Source: Rubellicoccus peritrichatus (GTDB lineage Bacteria; Verrucomicrobiota; Verrucomicrobiia; Opitutales; Cerasicoccaceae). Taken from it: 64,000 bases of DNA. The notes under the pieces are model-generated. The model was not told the origin of the DNA. It was given only the letters and a program-made list of their open reading frames with translations, and made no database searches. This document shows positions 19,173-27,802 of the stretch, one piece after another; positions within the stretch are counted from its first letter, which is position 1; each line of letters begins with the position of its first letter. The stretch spans positions 3,405,001-3,469,000 of the forward strand of contig NZ_CP136920.1 of the NCBI RefSeq assembly GCF_033100135.1, read 5' to 3'. The position numbers were made by a program, and so were the translations under genes.

Positions 19173-19918
19173 GTAAACCGAAAAACTTCCACGTCAACCT
19201 TCAGGAACTCCTTTCACTTTTTCAGAGGACTTTTCTGGTTTTCTGTTTTTTGCTACCTCTTGGTAGTTCCTCTGCCCAGGAGGAACCTCCTGTCAGTATG
19301 GCATTTCGTATGTATTCTCTGGGTGATGCGATAAGAGACATTTATTACTTCGATGGTAAAGATTATCGAAAAATCGTTGTTCCAAATAATCAACGATCCC
19401 CCTCTTTCAATTACCGTGGTCCTGAAGAAGTACAGTTTTTTCGAGCGACGTCCAATGAAGAGGGAGAAATTCTATATCATCCAGTAGCCTCCACTCTAGT
19501 TGATCCATCACTGAAGCGTGTTTTTATGATCTTCGTTGCTGACAGTGATGATGATGCACCATTTCGTGTTTATAATGTGGAAGATAGCTTTCGCACCTCA
19601 ATGTCGGATAATTGGTTAATCTTGAATCTTACGCCCAAGCAGCTTGTGAGTCGTATTGAGGCAGACATCACCCCATTTGCGCTTGTCCCAGGAAATAGCC
19701 ATTTTGTTAAGCCAACGCCACGGGATAATAAGTCGTATCTTTTCAGTGTGGCCGAGTATGTAGATGAGGAGTGGAAGGTTGTTTACAATGCCACTTGGCC
19801 TCATCGTGAAGGTAAACGTGCGATTGTCTTTATCCTGCCACGCGGTAACAATCCTGAAGGGATAAAAGTTCAGCACCTGTATGAAAGTATTCTTCCGGCA
19901 CCATCACCACCACAGTAG
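19169..19918 (+). CDS. Exported protein of unknown function coupled to the prepilin-like gene
   Basis: A 249-residue protein whose start codon overlaps the preceding stop (ATGA). An N-terminal hydrophobic segment (TFLVFCFLLPLGSSSAQ) after a 20-residue leader is a plausible signal peptide, and the rest is soluble and probably beta-rich (MAFRMYSLGDAIRDIYYFDG, LKRVFMIFVADSDDD). I do not recognise the family. The overlap suggests it works with the prepilin-like protein, perhaps as a companion exported with it. Confidence 0.72.
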   Translation: MSKPKNFHVNLQELLSLFQRTFLVFCFLLPLGSSSAQEEPPVSMAFRMYSLGDAIRDIYYFDGKDYRKIVVPNNQRSPSFNYRGPEEVQFFRATSNEEGEILYHPVASTLVDPSLKRVFMIFVADSDDDAPFRVYNVEDSFRTSMSDNWLILNLTPKQLVSRIEADITPFALVPGNSHFVKPTPRDNKSYLFSVAEYVDEEWKVVYNATWPHREGKRAIVFILPRGNNPEGIKVQHLYESILPAPSPPQ

Positions 19919-20127
19919 ATGATGTTTATTATCGTAATCTGAAGATCCCCTTCAGTAGGTTGCTTATATAGGCTATAATATAATTTATCACGATGAAATT
20001 TAGTTTTCTACTTATACAATATTTCAACTAAAAATTAAAATACCCGTATTGCCAACTTAGTTTCGCTAGCTCTCTCCTTATCATTTGGCGTTAGAATACA
20101 CTCCTATAATTATAAAGTTTTCAACTA

Positions 20128-21147
20128 ATGAGTCCACCCAAAGCAATTTTCCTGGCTGATCCGGTTTTTTTTATCAACGGTAATCCTGTTGATTATGTTT
20201 ATGGCGAGGACCAAAAGAGTCGTTTGGCCCATCTGATTGATATAGATGAAGCTCCGCTGACCTACAATGAGTTTAAAAGCCGGATAGATGAATTCTCGTC
20301 GGTGCAGTATATCTTTAGTTGCTGGGGTATGCCTGCTCTGAGCGATGAAGACTTAGACGCATTACCTAACCTAAAGTTTGTTTTTTACGCAAGCGGTTCA
20401 GTCACGCGGTTTGCGGCTCCATTTTTTAATCGTGGAATCCAAATTTGCAGTGCAGTTGAAGCGAATGCCAAGTCTGTCGCTGAGTTCTGTCTAGGTCAGA
20501 TACTACTTTCTTGTAAGAGAACGTTTACCGTAAACCGTATTTGCCGCCAAGGGCCTTGGATTCAGAAAGATATACCTGTGGGCAAAGGTGTATACGGCGA
20601 AACGGTTGCGTTAATTGGCATAGGTGCAGTTTGTCGGCATCTCATCAAACTCTTGAAGAACTTTAACTTACGCATAATTGCTTACAGCGATTATCTTGAT
20701 GACACAAGTGCTCGGGAAATGGGAATAGATGAGCTCGTAGATATAAAGCGTGCCTTCGCTGAGGGCTACATAGTTAGTAATCATTTGCCAAATAAGTCTT
20801 ATCTGGAAAAGATTTTCACCGAGGAGCATTTTCTTTCCATGCGTGAAAATTCCACCTTTATCAATACAGGTCGTGGTCAGCAGGTGGATGAATCCGGCCT
20901 CATTTCATCCTTGAAAAAACGACCTGACTTAACAGCGTTGCTAGATGTTCAAGACCCGGAACCTCCAGAGCAAGAGAGCGACCTGTATTCACTCTCGAAT
21001 GTGTATATGACGTCGCACATAGCAGGTTGTATGAACGATGAGGTTCAGCGCATGGCAGACTGGGTAATCGATGACTTCGAATCCTATCTCGGCGGAAAGC
21101 CCCTCAAGGCATTAGTTAACCCTGAGCTGTCTTATGTCAGAGCGTGA
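20128..21147 (+). CDS. D-isomer-specific 2-hydroxyacid dehydrogenase-like protein
   Basis: A 339-residue cytoplasmic oxidoreductase of the phosphoglycerate dehydrogenase/glyoxylate reductase group, which uses NAD(P)H to interconvert 2-keto and 2-hydroxy acids. The Rossmann motif lies in VALIGIGAVCR near 160; the last Gly of the usual GxGxxG is Cys here, a change that may affect cofactor binding. Substrate-site landmarks follow: INTGRGQQVDESGL near 250 with the Arg, DVQDPEPPEQ near 275 in place of the usual DVxxxEP, and SHIAG near 297 with the catalytic His. It lies between the prepilin-like pair and lacI. A role in sugar-acid metabolism downstream of the lyases is an inference from the neighbourhood. 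Confidence 0.85.
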   Translation: MSPPKAIFLADPVFFINGNPVDYVYGEDQKSRLAHLIDIDEAPLTYNEFKSRIDEFSSVQYIFSCWGMPALSDEDLDALPNLKFVFYASGSVTRFAAPFFNRGIQICSAVEANAKSVAEFCLGQILLSCKRTFTVNRICRQGPWIQKDIPVGKGVYGETVALIGIGAVCRHLIKLLKNFNLRIIAYSDYLDDTSAREMGIDELVDIKRAFAEGYIVSNHLPNKSYLEKIFTEEHFLSMRENSTFINTGRGQQVDESGLISSLKKRPDLTALLDVQDPEPPEQESDLYSLSNVYMTSHIAGCMNDEVQRMADWVIDDFESYLGGKPLKALVNPELSYVRA

Positions 21148-21270
21148 GCCTAAACTGTAGTCAACTTTCGAAAAGTGATTTATGAGTCGTTCTTTGCTCA
21201 GAGCGCTTGAAGAGATATGCGGAGCAAATTGAACAGCATGTCAATTATGATCTGATAAGAGATTGAAGCT

Positions 21271-22299
21271 TCATCCGGTCTTGCCTTCGACCCAGCTGCC
21301 TTCAACAAGCAACTCTAAAGGTTGTTTCGGAATACCTCGCTGGCCATGGCGTATGAGACGGTCGAGCCATACCACTGCCTCCTGACCGATGATATGCGAA
21401 TTTTGTTGTACGCCACTGTAATCAATGCCATTGGCGGCGGGTAGCGCATAACTGATGATAGCAACATCTTCGGGTATGCGTATGCCGTCTTGCTGAAGCC
21501 AATCTCCGACATCATGTAGCTGGGTGAGTATGCAGTCTGGTTTTACCTTTTGAAACCAGTCCATGAAGAGTGGCTTATTAAACGCGTCTTTACTCGTCTC
21601 CACGATCAAGGGTTCGATTTTCTTCAATTCTGGTCTGGAGTAGAGCTCCCTTAGATATCCTCCCAAAAAGTTGTCTCCAGTTCGTGCTTCGCCGATCATA
21701 GCCATGTGAAAACCAATTTTCTTAAAGCCTCTCTCGACAGCCTTGCGAATGGCTAGCCTTATGGTTTCAAATTGAGTATTTGTAATTAGGTGTGAATTCA
21801 CACCGACCATGCTATAGCCAAACTTGATAACACTGTAGCGTTCCCATTTTAAATCCAGGCTAGTTTCATTCGGTCTTTCCGCAGGAGGAATTAAAATGCC
21901 AGAGATATTTCTACTGTGCATTATAGACTCAATGCGACTTAGTGTCATACCTTTTTCGTGCAATAATAGTGAGTCTACATGGTATCCGAGGACCTGAGCC
22001 ATTTCGCAGGCACCCTTATAATAAGCGTGAAATACACCGTTTTGGTTTAGGGCCTCCGGATTACGCCAGAAGTTGATCCAGCCAATCGCAGCCCTCGGTG
22101 CTGATCCAATTGATTTTGTTCGGTAGGCATTCAGCCGCCCGAGCATAGGATCCGGAACATAACCCATCTTTTTCGCGAGTTTCTGGATTCGTTCTCGGGT
22201 TTTTTCAGATATCTGATCCTTGTTTCGAAGCGCCATCGATACAGTTGCGTGTGTGACGCCTGCTTTCTTCGCAATGTCTTTCAGTGTAACGCGGCTCAT
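21271..22299 (-). CDS. LacI-family transcriptional regulator
   Basis: A 342-residue repressor or activator. Residues 3-50 are a typical LacI helix-turn-helix and hinge (VTLKDIAKKAGVTHATVSMA, then LRNKDQISEKTRERI). The rest is a periplasmic-binding-protein-like effector domain with GILIPPAE, GYSMVGVNSH and DVAIISYALP. It is divergent to the symporter gene. The operator-like palindrome at 22347-22360 lies 48 bp upstream of its start, suggesting autoregulation, and near copies occur before the lyases and the prepilin-like gene. It is the likely sensor of a degradation product that switches on the locus. Confidence 0.94.
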   Translation of the reverse strand: MSRVTLKDIAKKAGVTHATVSMALRNKDQISEKTRERIQKLAKKMGYVPDPMLGRLNAYRTKSIGSAPRAAIGWINFWRNPEALNQNGVFHAYYKGACEMAQVLGYHVDSLLLHEKGMTLSRIESIMHSRNISGILIPPAERPNETSLDLKWERYSVIKFGYSMVGVNSHLITNTQFETIRLAIRKAVERGFKKIGFHMAMIGEARTGDNFLGGYLRELYSRPELKKIEPLIVETSKDAFNKPLFMDWFQKVKPDCILTQLHDVGDWLQQDGIRIPEDVAIISYALPAANGIDYSGVQQNSHIIGQEAVVWLDRLIRHGQRGIPKQPLELLVEGSWVEGKTG

Positions 22300-22346
22300 T
22301 ATTTATCCGGAAAAACTTACGACTATATCGAATTGCTTCAAGATAA

Positions 22347-22360
22347 TTTACATGTGTAAA
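22347..22360. promoter_or_regulatory. LacI-type operator candidate between lacI and the symporter gene
   Basis: TTTACATGTGTAAA is a perfect TTTACA/TGTAAA palindrome with a 2-bp centre, 48 bp upstream of lacI. It is the best copy of the motif in the window. Confidence 0.68.
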
Positions 22361-22391
22361 CTTGCCGTTCGTTGTCTCAACTACAATCGAG

Positions 22392-22420
22392 ATCAGGATG
22401 TTGTTATATAACATCCTGAT
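22392..22420. promoter_or_regulatory. Perfect 11-bp inverted repeat between lacI and the symporter gene
   Basis: ATCAGGATGTT and AACATCCTGAT are perfect complements with a 7-bp centre (GTTATAT). The repeat lies about 180 bp before the symporter start and 93 bp before lacI. There is no T run after it and both flanking genes point away, so a terminator is unlikely. A binding site for a second regulator, or a hairpin in the symporter leader, are both possible. Confidence 0.55.
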
Positions 22421-22599
22421 TTCGAATCTATTGTATACATACGTCTTGCCCTAATTTTCCCAAAATAAGTTTTTAAGTGATAAACTTGGAATGAAATATT
22501 TCGAATTACTATGGTAGAACTGAGTTGCTCATTGAATCGGCAGCATGAGTGGGGGCAGGTGCCCTCAACGCAGCCATTCTGAATCCCCAGTTAACTTGG

Positions 22600-24588
22600 A
22601 TGGCTACTATTGATTGGATTATCGTCGTTTCTTTTTTACTCGTGCTGACCACGGTAGCTGTACGTTTACGAAGCTATACAACGACTGTCTCAGACTTTCT
22701 TGCCGCTAATCGATGTGCGAAACGCTACCTGTTGACTGCGGCCGAAGGTGCTGCTGGCATTGGGGCTATCTCCGTCGTGGCCTTATTCGAGGTTTATCAT
22801 TCTGCTGGATTTACCCCGGCCTATTGGGAGCTTGTTTTGGTGCCGATGTGGCTAGTGCTAGCCCTTTCTGGATGGATCATTTACCGTTTCCGTCAAACCC
22901 GATGCCTGACAATGGCGCAATTTCTCGAGGTTCGCTACAACCGTTCTTTTCGCGTGCTTTCCGGCTTTGTTGCCTTTATCGCCGGTATTGTAAATTACGG
23001 GATCTTTCCAGCAGTTTCATCAAGGTTTTTCATTTATTCGATGAACTTGCCCACAGAGCTTTCGATCCTCGGATTGGAAGTTCCTACCTTTGCGCTACTG
23101 ATGGCATGTATGCTCTCTCTGGCACTTTTGATAACACTTTGCGGCGGCCAAATCGCAATTATCGTTACGGACTTTATTCAAGGGCAACTGATTAATATCG
23201 TTTTTGTCATCGCCTCAATCGCGGTTTTAATGGCGTTTTCCTGGGGCGAAATTAGTGATGCTTTAAAAGTTGCGGCTGAGGGTGCCTCACGGATTAACCC
23301 CTTTGATACAGCACGAGCCGAGACTTTTAGTTTTTGGTTCTACCTGATGTTTCTATTTATGCGCTTCTACACATACATGTGTTGGCAAGGGACTCAGGGA
23401 TACAACGCATCCGCCAAGAACGCTCACGAGGCGCGCATGTCAAAAATCGTTGCGCAGTGGAGAGTTGCGGTTGGAGCACTTATTCCGATGCTCTTTGCGG
23501 TCTGTGCCTACGTCCTGCTGACGCAAACGCAGTTTGCTGGTTCGGCTCAACTGATACAAGACGAGTTGGCAACCATCCAAGATTCTCAGATTCAGACGCA
23601 GATGACGACGCCAATTGCACTTCAGTACCTTCTGCCAATTGGAGTTTTTGGTCTCTTTATTGCGGTCATGCTTGCCGCGACGATCTCCACGGATAGCACC
23701 TACCTCCACTCGTGGGGTAGTGTTTTCTTGCAGGACGTTGTGATGCCATTTCGTAAGAAGCCATTCCCGCCAAAGCTTCATCTGACTCTACTGCGAATAT
23801 CAATTGTTGGCGTCGCGATCTTTGCCTTTTTCTTTAGTTTGCTCTTCAGGCAAACAGAGTATATTATATTGTTTTTTCAGTTGACTGGCGCATTATTCGC
23901 ATCCGGCGCAGGAACCTGCATTATCGGAGGTCTCTATTGGCGTAAGGGAACCGCGGCAGCAGCTTGGTCGGCGATGTCGACGGGTGTATTACTAGTCATC
24001 GCCGGTTTTATTTTGAGCCGCGTCGATCCGGAATTTCCTCTGAACTACATGCAGATCGTATTCGTGACGCAGCTATGTTCTATCTTGGTTTATATGCTCG
24101 TCTCTTTGGTGACCTGTAAAGAAGAATTGTTTGATCTCGAGCGTATGCTTCATCGTGGCAAGTACGCGGTCTCGACCGATCAAATACAAGGCGTAACGAG
24201 CAGTCCGTCAGAAGGAAGCGCTCTAGCCGTGTGGCTAAATCGGCGACTGGGGATCAATGCGGACTTCAATCGCACAGACCGTATGATGTATTACGCTACG
24301 GCATTGCTCTGTGTGATTATGCTTATTACTTTCTTCGGCTTGATCGTATGGAATTTTACAATTAGACCAAGCGAAAATGAATGGCTCGGTTTTTGGCTCA
24401 TCTTCATCTACGTAAGCTTAGCCATAGCAAGTATCTCAACACTGTGGATACTTATCGGAGGCGTCAGTAATCTTAGGGATCTGCTATACGACTTGAAACA
24501 TATGGCTAGAGATGATTCGGATGATGGTTTTGTCGTCAGTAAGCAAGAGCCGAGCCAAGCGGAAGCCAAAGAGCCAGGGACAAATTAG
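22600..24588 (+). CDS. Sodium:solute symporter (SSS family)
   Basis: An inner-membrane secondary transporter of 662 residues when started at the ATG at 22600, which begins directly with the first helix (WIIVVSFLLVLTTVAV). About 14 hydrophobic segments can be counted, with a SSS-like early segment (SDFLAANRCAKRYLLTAAEG) and a middle block (MLAATISTDSTYLHSWGSVF). The C-terminal extension has two or three more helices, common in sugar-type SSS proteins from Verrucomicrobiota and Planctomycetota. It is followed after 15 bp by the GH95-like gene and preceded by divergent lacI. It probably takes up mono- or oligosaccharides released by the locus. Confidence 0.9.
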   Translation: MATIDWIIVVSFLLVLTTVAVRLRSYTTTVSDFLAANRCAKRYLLTAAEGAAGIGAISVVALFEVYHSAGFTPAYWELVLVPMWLVLALSGWIIYRFRQTRCLTMAQFLEVRYNRSFRVLSGFVAFIAGIVNYGIFPAVSSRFFIYSMNLPTELSILGLEVPTFALLMACMLSLALLITLCGGQIAIIVTDFIQGQLINIVFVIASIAVLMAFSWGEISDALKVAAEGASRINPFDTARAETFSFWFYLMFLFMRFYTYMCWQGTQGYNASAKNAHEARMSKIVAQWRVAVGALIPMLFAVCAYVLLTQTQFAGSAQLIQDELATIQDSQIQTQMTTPIALQYLLPIGVFGLFIAVMLAATISTDSTYLHSWGSVFLQDVVMPFRKKPFPPKLHLTLLRISIVGVAIFAFFFSLLFRQTEYIILFFQLTGALFASGAGTCIIGGLYWRKGTAAAAWSAMSTGVLLVIAGFILSRVDPEFPLNYMQIVFVTQLCSILVYMLVSLVTCKEELFDLERMLHRGKYAVSTDQIQGVTSSPSEGSALAVWLNRRLGINADFNRTDRMMYYATALLCVIMLITFFGLIVWNFTIRPSENEWLGFWLIFIYVSLAIASISTLWILIGGVSNLRDLLYDLKHMARDDSDDGFVVSKQEPSQAEAKEPGTN

Positions 24589-24603
24589 TAGTTTGAGTAT
24601 ATT

Positions 24604-26946
24604 GTGAAAAGAGCGTACGAAAACAAACTATTGAGCTGGAGCGGGCTTTCTGAGAAAGCTTCTTGGGGGCCACTAACGGGGAATGGCAAACATGGAGCAG
24701 CCTTATTCGGTTCTGAAAAACTGTGGAAACTCTCCTTGGATCATAGTGATGTCCAAGACTTGCGAATGAGTCGTAAACCATGGATCAACGCTCCGTTTCA
24801 AGAGATCCGTAAGGCGATAGTAGAGAAAGACTCAAAGCGCATTGAAAAATTCACTCATGCCTTCTATGGTGAAGATGGTGATGATACGCCCACGAACCTG
24901 AATCTGGGTTGCCTGATGATCCACATCGATATTGATGGCGAGATGACCCAGGTTCGTGAATCCATGGACTTCGCTTCTGCCGAGATAATTCGTCGGATTA
25001 TGTGGGGCTCTTCTGGACTCGAGATGAAGGCTACAAGCATCTCCGACTCCATAATGACGGTGATTGAGTTAACTGCCATTAATGGGTCGCGAAACATTAG
25101 GCTTGAACTCCAGAGGACCCAGTTTGAGGAGACTTTGGAAAAGAAAGTAAACTACCCATCGTCACAACCCATTAAAGGGGCTGCATTGGGATTTTCTCAG
25201 ATGCTTCACGATGGGATGGCATACGCAATTCAAGTATTTAGATCCGATGGTTCTGATCTGAATAAGGCAGAGATCAGTCTGGATGGGGGAGAGTCGATCC
25301 GCTTAGTAATCGCGACTGCTCAGGGTGCAAGTGTTACTGACTCAGTTGATGCTATTAGCTGCTCCGAAAAAGATTGTGATGTACTACTACAGCAAAATCG
25401 AATATGGTGGCTGAATTTCTGGGCTGCTTCGGAGGTTGAACTTTCCGATAAAGAGCTTGAGTCTATTTGGTATCACGGCGTTTACTTACAGGCATGTGCC
25501 TCGCGTTCGGGAAGCCTACCAATTACCCTTCAAGGTGTCTTCACCCCTGATGGAGCGCCGGGCACCTGGGGTGGAGGAATTTTCAGCAATCTGAATACTC
25601 AACTTTCTTACTGGAGTTGTTGCGGTGCGAACCATCCGGAACTCGTCCGGCCTCTTGCTGATTTCCTATTGGACTCTCGTGTCTGCGAGACGATGGAGAA
25701 GGAAACGAGGGAGTTTTTTGATCTGCCGGGAATTGCAGTGCCCGTATCGACCAACGCTACCGGACAACGATTGCAGTGCTGGATGCCTGTTCAGATATGG
25801 CCTACAACAGGCTCCTGGTTATGTCTCAACATCTGGGAAATGATCCGCTCTACCAATGACGTAGAAACATTGAAGAAAGCCTATCCATTTTTCAAAAAAA
25901 ACGAAATATTCATGACCGCTTATGGAGCGATGGCTGGCAAAGACTATCCAGTATTTGCGCCGAGCCACAGTCCTGAAATCTTCGATCTGGATCCGGATAA
26001 GTTATGGATGGAAAACCCGACGATGGATCTCTGGGCTTATCGCAAGATATTAAACATCTGTATCGAAAGCGCTCGCTGGCTGGAGGTCGATTTCGATGAT
26101 CAGAAAGCGTGGATCGAGAAGTTGGATTTGATTCCAAACTACCCACTCGTACAGAAACAAAAATGGACGGATGGGTCCGGGAAACATGATCATTCAGATC
26201 CGCATACAAGCTTTCTGATCGAAGCGGAAGGAATTAATACAGAGCTGTCTCACCGCCATTTGTCGCAGTGCGCCCCGATTTATCCGGGCGACGATATTAA
26301 TATCGACTCAGAGGACCCGAACTTTGTTGCCGATTCTGTTTTTCAAAATATCAGACGAGGGACTGGTTTATGGATCGGCTACTCATTCGTGTGGCAGTCG
26401 TGCCTTGCTTCCCGATGTGAGCTTGCGGATATGGCAATGCATCATCTGAAAACATACTGGCGCCACTTTACAAGTAATGGAGGATTACATGCAAACGGCG
26501 AAACAACCCGCCTAGGGATAACCGATTTTAATCGAGAATATTACGACACGATGCCACTTTCCATTGAGGCGTCGCTCGCTGCACCGGCTGCGGTAAACGA
26601 AATGTTATTCCAGTCATGGAGGGGCATAATCCGGCTTTTCCCCGCACTGCCAGACGAGATACAAGGCGCATTTTATCAGCTCAGAACGAAGCAGGGGGAT
26701 TTGGTTTCTGCGAATAAAGCAGATGGATTTTTCGAAGCATGCATCGTCCCTGCGTCCAGAACAAAATTGCTCCGAGTATCTGTTGGAAACAGCAACCTGA
26801 TTGAATGTAACTGCCCTTACAGAACCAATAAATCCGGCCGAACATCCACAATTGATATAGCAATCGAAGGCAGGAAAGATATCCGTATCCAAGGATCAAT
26901 AAAAGCGCTCAGCGAACGGGGCAAGGCGTGCGATCCTGTAAGCTGA
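24604..26946 (+). CDS. GH95-like six-hairpin glycoside hydrolase, cytoplasmic
   Basis: A 780-residue protein started at GTG 24604, 15 bp after the symporter stop. There is no signal peptide. The N-terminal beta-sandwich begins WGPLTGNGKHGAALFG, echoing the LGNGRLGAMVFGG block of GH95. The catalytic toroid has LPITLQGVFTPDG and NLNTQLSYW, like the GH95 QGxWN and NxNxQMxYW blocks, and later HRHLSQCAPIYPGD. GH95 members are inverting alpha-L-fucosidases or alpha-galactosidases. Intracellular hydrolysis of imported oligosaccharides is the likely role, fitting its pairing with the symporter. The match is at the level of motifs; assignment to GH95 itself rather than a sister six-hairpin family is uncertain. 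Confidence 0.75.
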   Translation: MKRAYENKLLSWSGLSEKASWGPLTGNGKHGAALFGSEKLWKLSLDHSDVQDLRMSRKPWINAPFQEIRKAIVEKDSKRIEKFTHAFYGEDGDDTPTNLNLGCLMIHIDIDGEMTQVRESMDFASAEIIRRIMWGSSGLEMKATSISDSIMTVIELTAINGSRNIRLELQRTQFEETLEKKVNYPSSQPIKGAALGFSQMLHDGMAYAIQVFRSDGSDLNKAEISLDGGESIRLVIATAQGASVTDSVDAISCSEKDCDVLLQQNRIWWLNFWAASEVELSDKELESIWYHGVYLQACASRSGSLPITLQGVFTPDGAPGTWGGGIFSNLNTQLSYWSCCGANHPELVRPLADFLLDSRVCETMEKETREFFDLPGIAVPVSTNATGQRLQCWMPVQIWPTTGSWLCLNIWEMIRSTNDVETLKKAYPFFKKNEIFMTAYGAMAGKDYPVFAPSHSPEIFDLDPDKLWMENPTMDLWAYRKILNICIESARWLEVDFDDQKAWIEKLDLIPNYPLVQKQKWTDGSGKHDHSDPHTSFLIEAEGINTELSHRHLSQCAPIYPGDDINIDSEDPNFVADSVFQNIRRGTGLWIGYSFVWQSCLASRCELADMAMHHLKTYWRHFTSNGGLHANGETTRLGITDFNREYYDTMPLSIEASLAAPAAVNEMLFQSWRGIIRLFPALPDEIQGAFYQLRTKQGDLVSANKADGFFEACIVPASRTKLLRVSVGNSNLIECNCPYRTNKSGRTSTIDIAIEGRKDIRIQGSIKALSERGKACDPVS

Positions 26947-26989
26947 GGAACACCCAACACAGAACAAGCCGCTGCACAGAACCTCTGAC

Positions 26990-27265
26990 GCGCTCCGAGT
27001 CGAATTCCTCAAGACCATTCAACCCTCAACTTTGAAATCAACGCTCGCTCCCAGTCAGAGATTCTGTGAGCTTTGTCGAGAATACATCTTCAGGCCGGGG
27101 TCTCTTAAAACACAGGGGAACAACAGACGCGCCTTGTCTGCTTACTTCAACTACGTAATCAAGCGCGGCACCATTGACAAATCACCAATAGATCAGATCG
27201 CAGCCGCCGCCCCACCCAAACACGAAGCCGTTGCTATCCGAATCAGGAAGGAACTGAGGAAGTAG
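26990..27265 (+). pseudogene. Remnant of a tyrosine recombinase (core-binding domain)
   Basis: An open frame of about 90 codons reads ALRVEFLKTIQPSTLKSTL, then RRALSAYFNYVIKRGTIDKSP. The second part matches the second helical region of phage-integrase core-binding (SAM-like) domains, where a conserved RRALSxFFNWxxxRG..P pattern is usual. The catalytic domain (R..HxxR..Y) is absent before the stop at 27265. No good start codon is seen; a TTG at 27032 is the first candidate. Position near the intact tRNA end of the island fits a decayed island integrase. The identification rests on one short motif. Confidence 0.45.
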
Positions 27266-27362
27266 GGGAGTGATTACTACATTTGAGTAATTCTACTACT
27301 TGACGGCTCAGGCTACGGAGCATTACTCTTTGATTGAAATTGTATCCCAATCAAAGAATCAA

Positions 27363-27791
27363 ATGCCTACTTTAACGATTAATGATGAACGTCTGGGCCG
27401 AGAAAAAGTTAAAGCCCTTACTCTGGAATGCCTAACTGAATCTCTGACAGTTCGTGAACTGATACGGCAGCGGGTTTATCAGGAGGTTCAGGATTACAAC
27501 CAAAAGTTGGAAGAAAGTAATAATAAGCCGTTACCCAAACTTTTGGTGACTCCGACGGATGAAGAAGCACAATTGAATGCCAAACCTAGCCAGATTGCTC
27601 CGAATAGGTCGAAGCGGAAAAAGAAGATTAGTTGGGAAACTCAGTTTGATCTGGCCTGCAGAGCGTTTGATTCCAACGGCTTTTTTGTGATCATTGGTGA
27701 TCGACAGGCGGAAGCACTGGACGAAGCATTTCAAGTCGCTGTCGATACCGAAATCACGTTTGTTAAACTTGTCCCACTTGTTGGAGGTTAA
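27363..27791 (+). CDS. Small beta-grasp-like protein with C-terminal Leu-Val-Gly-Gly, partner of DUF4132 protein
   Basis: A 142-residue protein started at ATG 27363; a TTG 63 bp upstream is an alternative. It opens with a strand-turn-strand and helix pattern (TLTINDERLGREKVKALTL, then SLTVRELIRQRV) like ubiquitin-fold proteins. After a Lys/Pro-rich, probably loose middle (residues 55-95), a second part reads GFFVIIGDRQAEALDEAFQV and TEITFVKLVPLVGG. That ending recalls MoaD/ThiS carriers, where the chain stops in Gly-Gly for adenylation and thiocarboxylate or isopeptide formation. The stop codon follows the second Gly directly, so no processing would be needed. It is 11 bp upstream of the DUF4132 gene. 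The gene is well supported; its role as a ubiquitin-like modifier or sulfur carrier is inference. Confidence 0.8.
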   Translation: MPTLTINDERLGREKVKALTLECLTESLTVRELIRQRVYQEVQDYNQKLEESNNKPLPKLLVTPTDEEAQLNAKPSQIAPNRSKRKKKISWETQFDLACRAFDSNGFFVIIGDRQAEALDEAFQVAVDTEITFVKLVPLVGG

Positions 27792-27802
27792 AGGAAATTG
27801 CC

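Noticed and set aside
22392-22420. Terminator
   Set aside because: Both neighbouring genes point away and no T run follows the stem.
22713-23195. A 160-codon plus-strand frame within the symporter gene
   Set aside because: It is a shifted reading of the symporter helices, full of Cys, Arg and Ser as expected for an off-frame translation.
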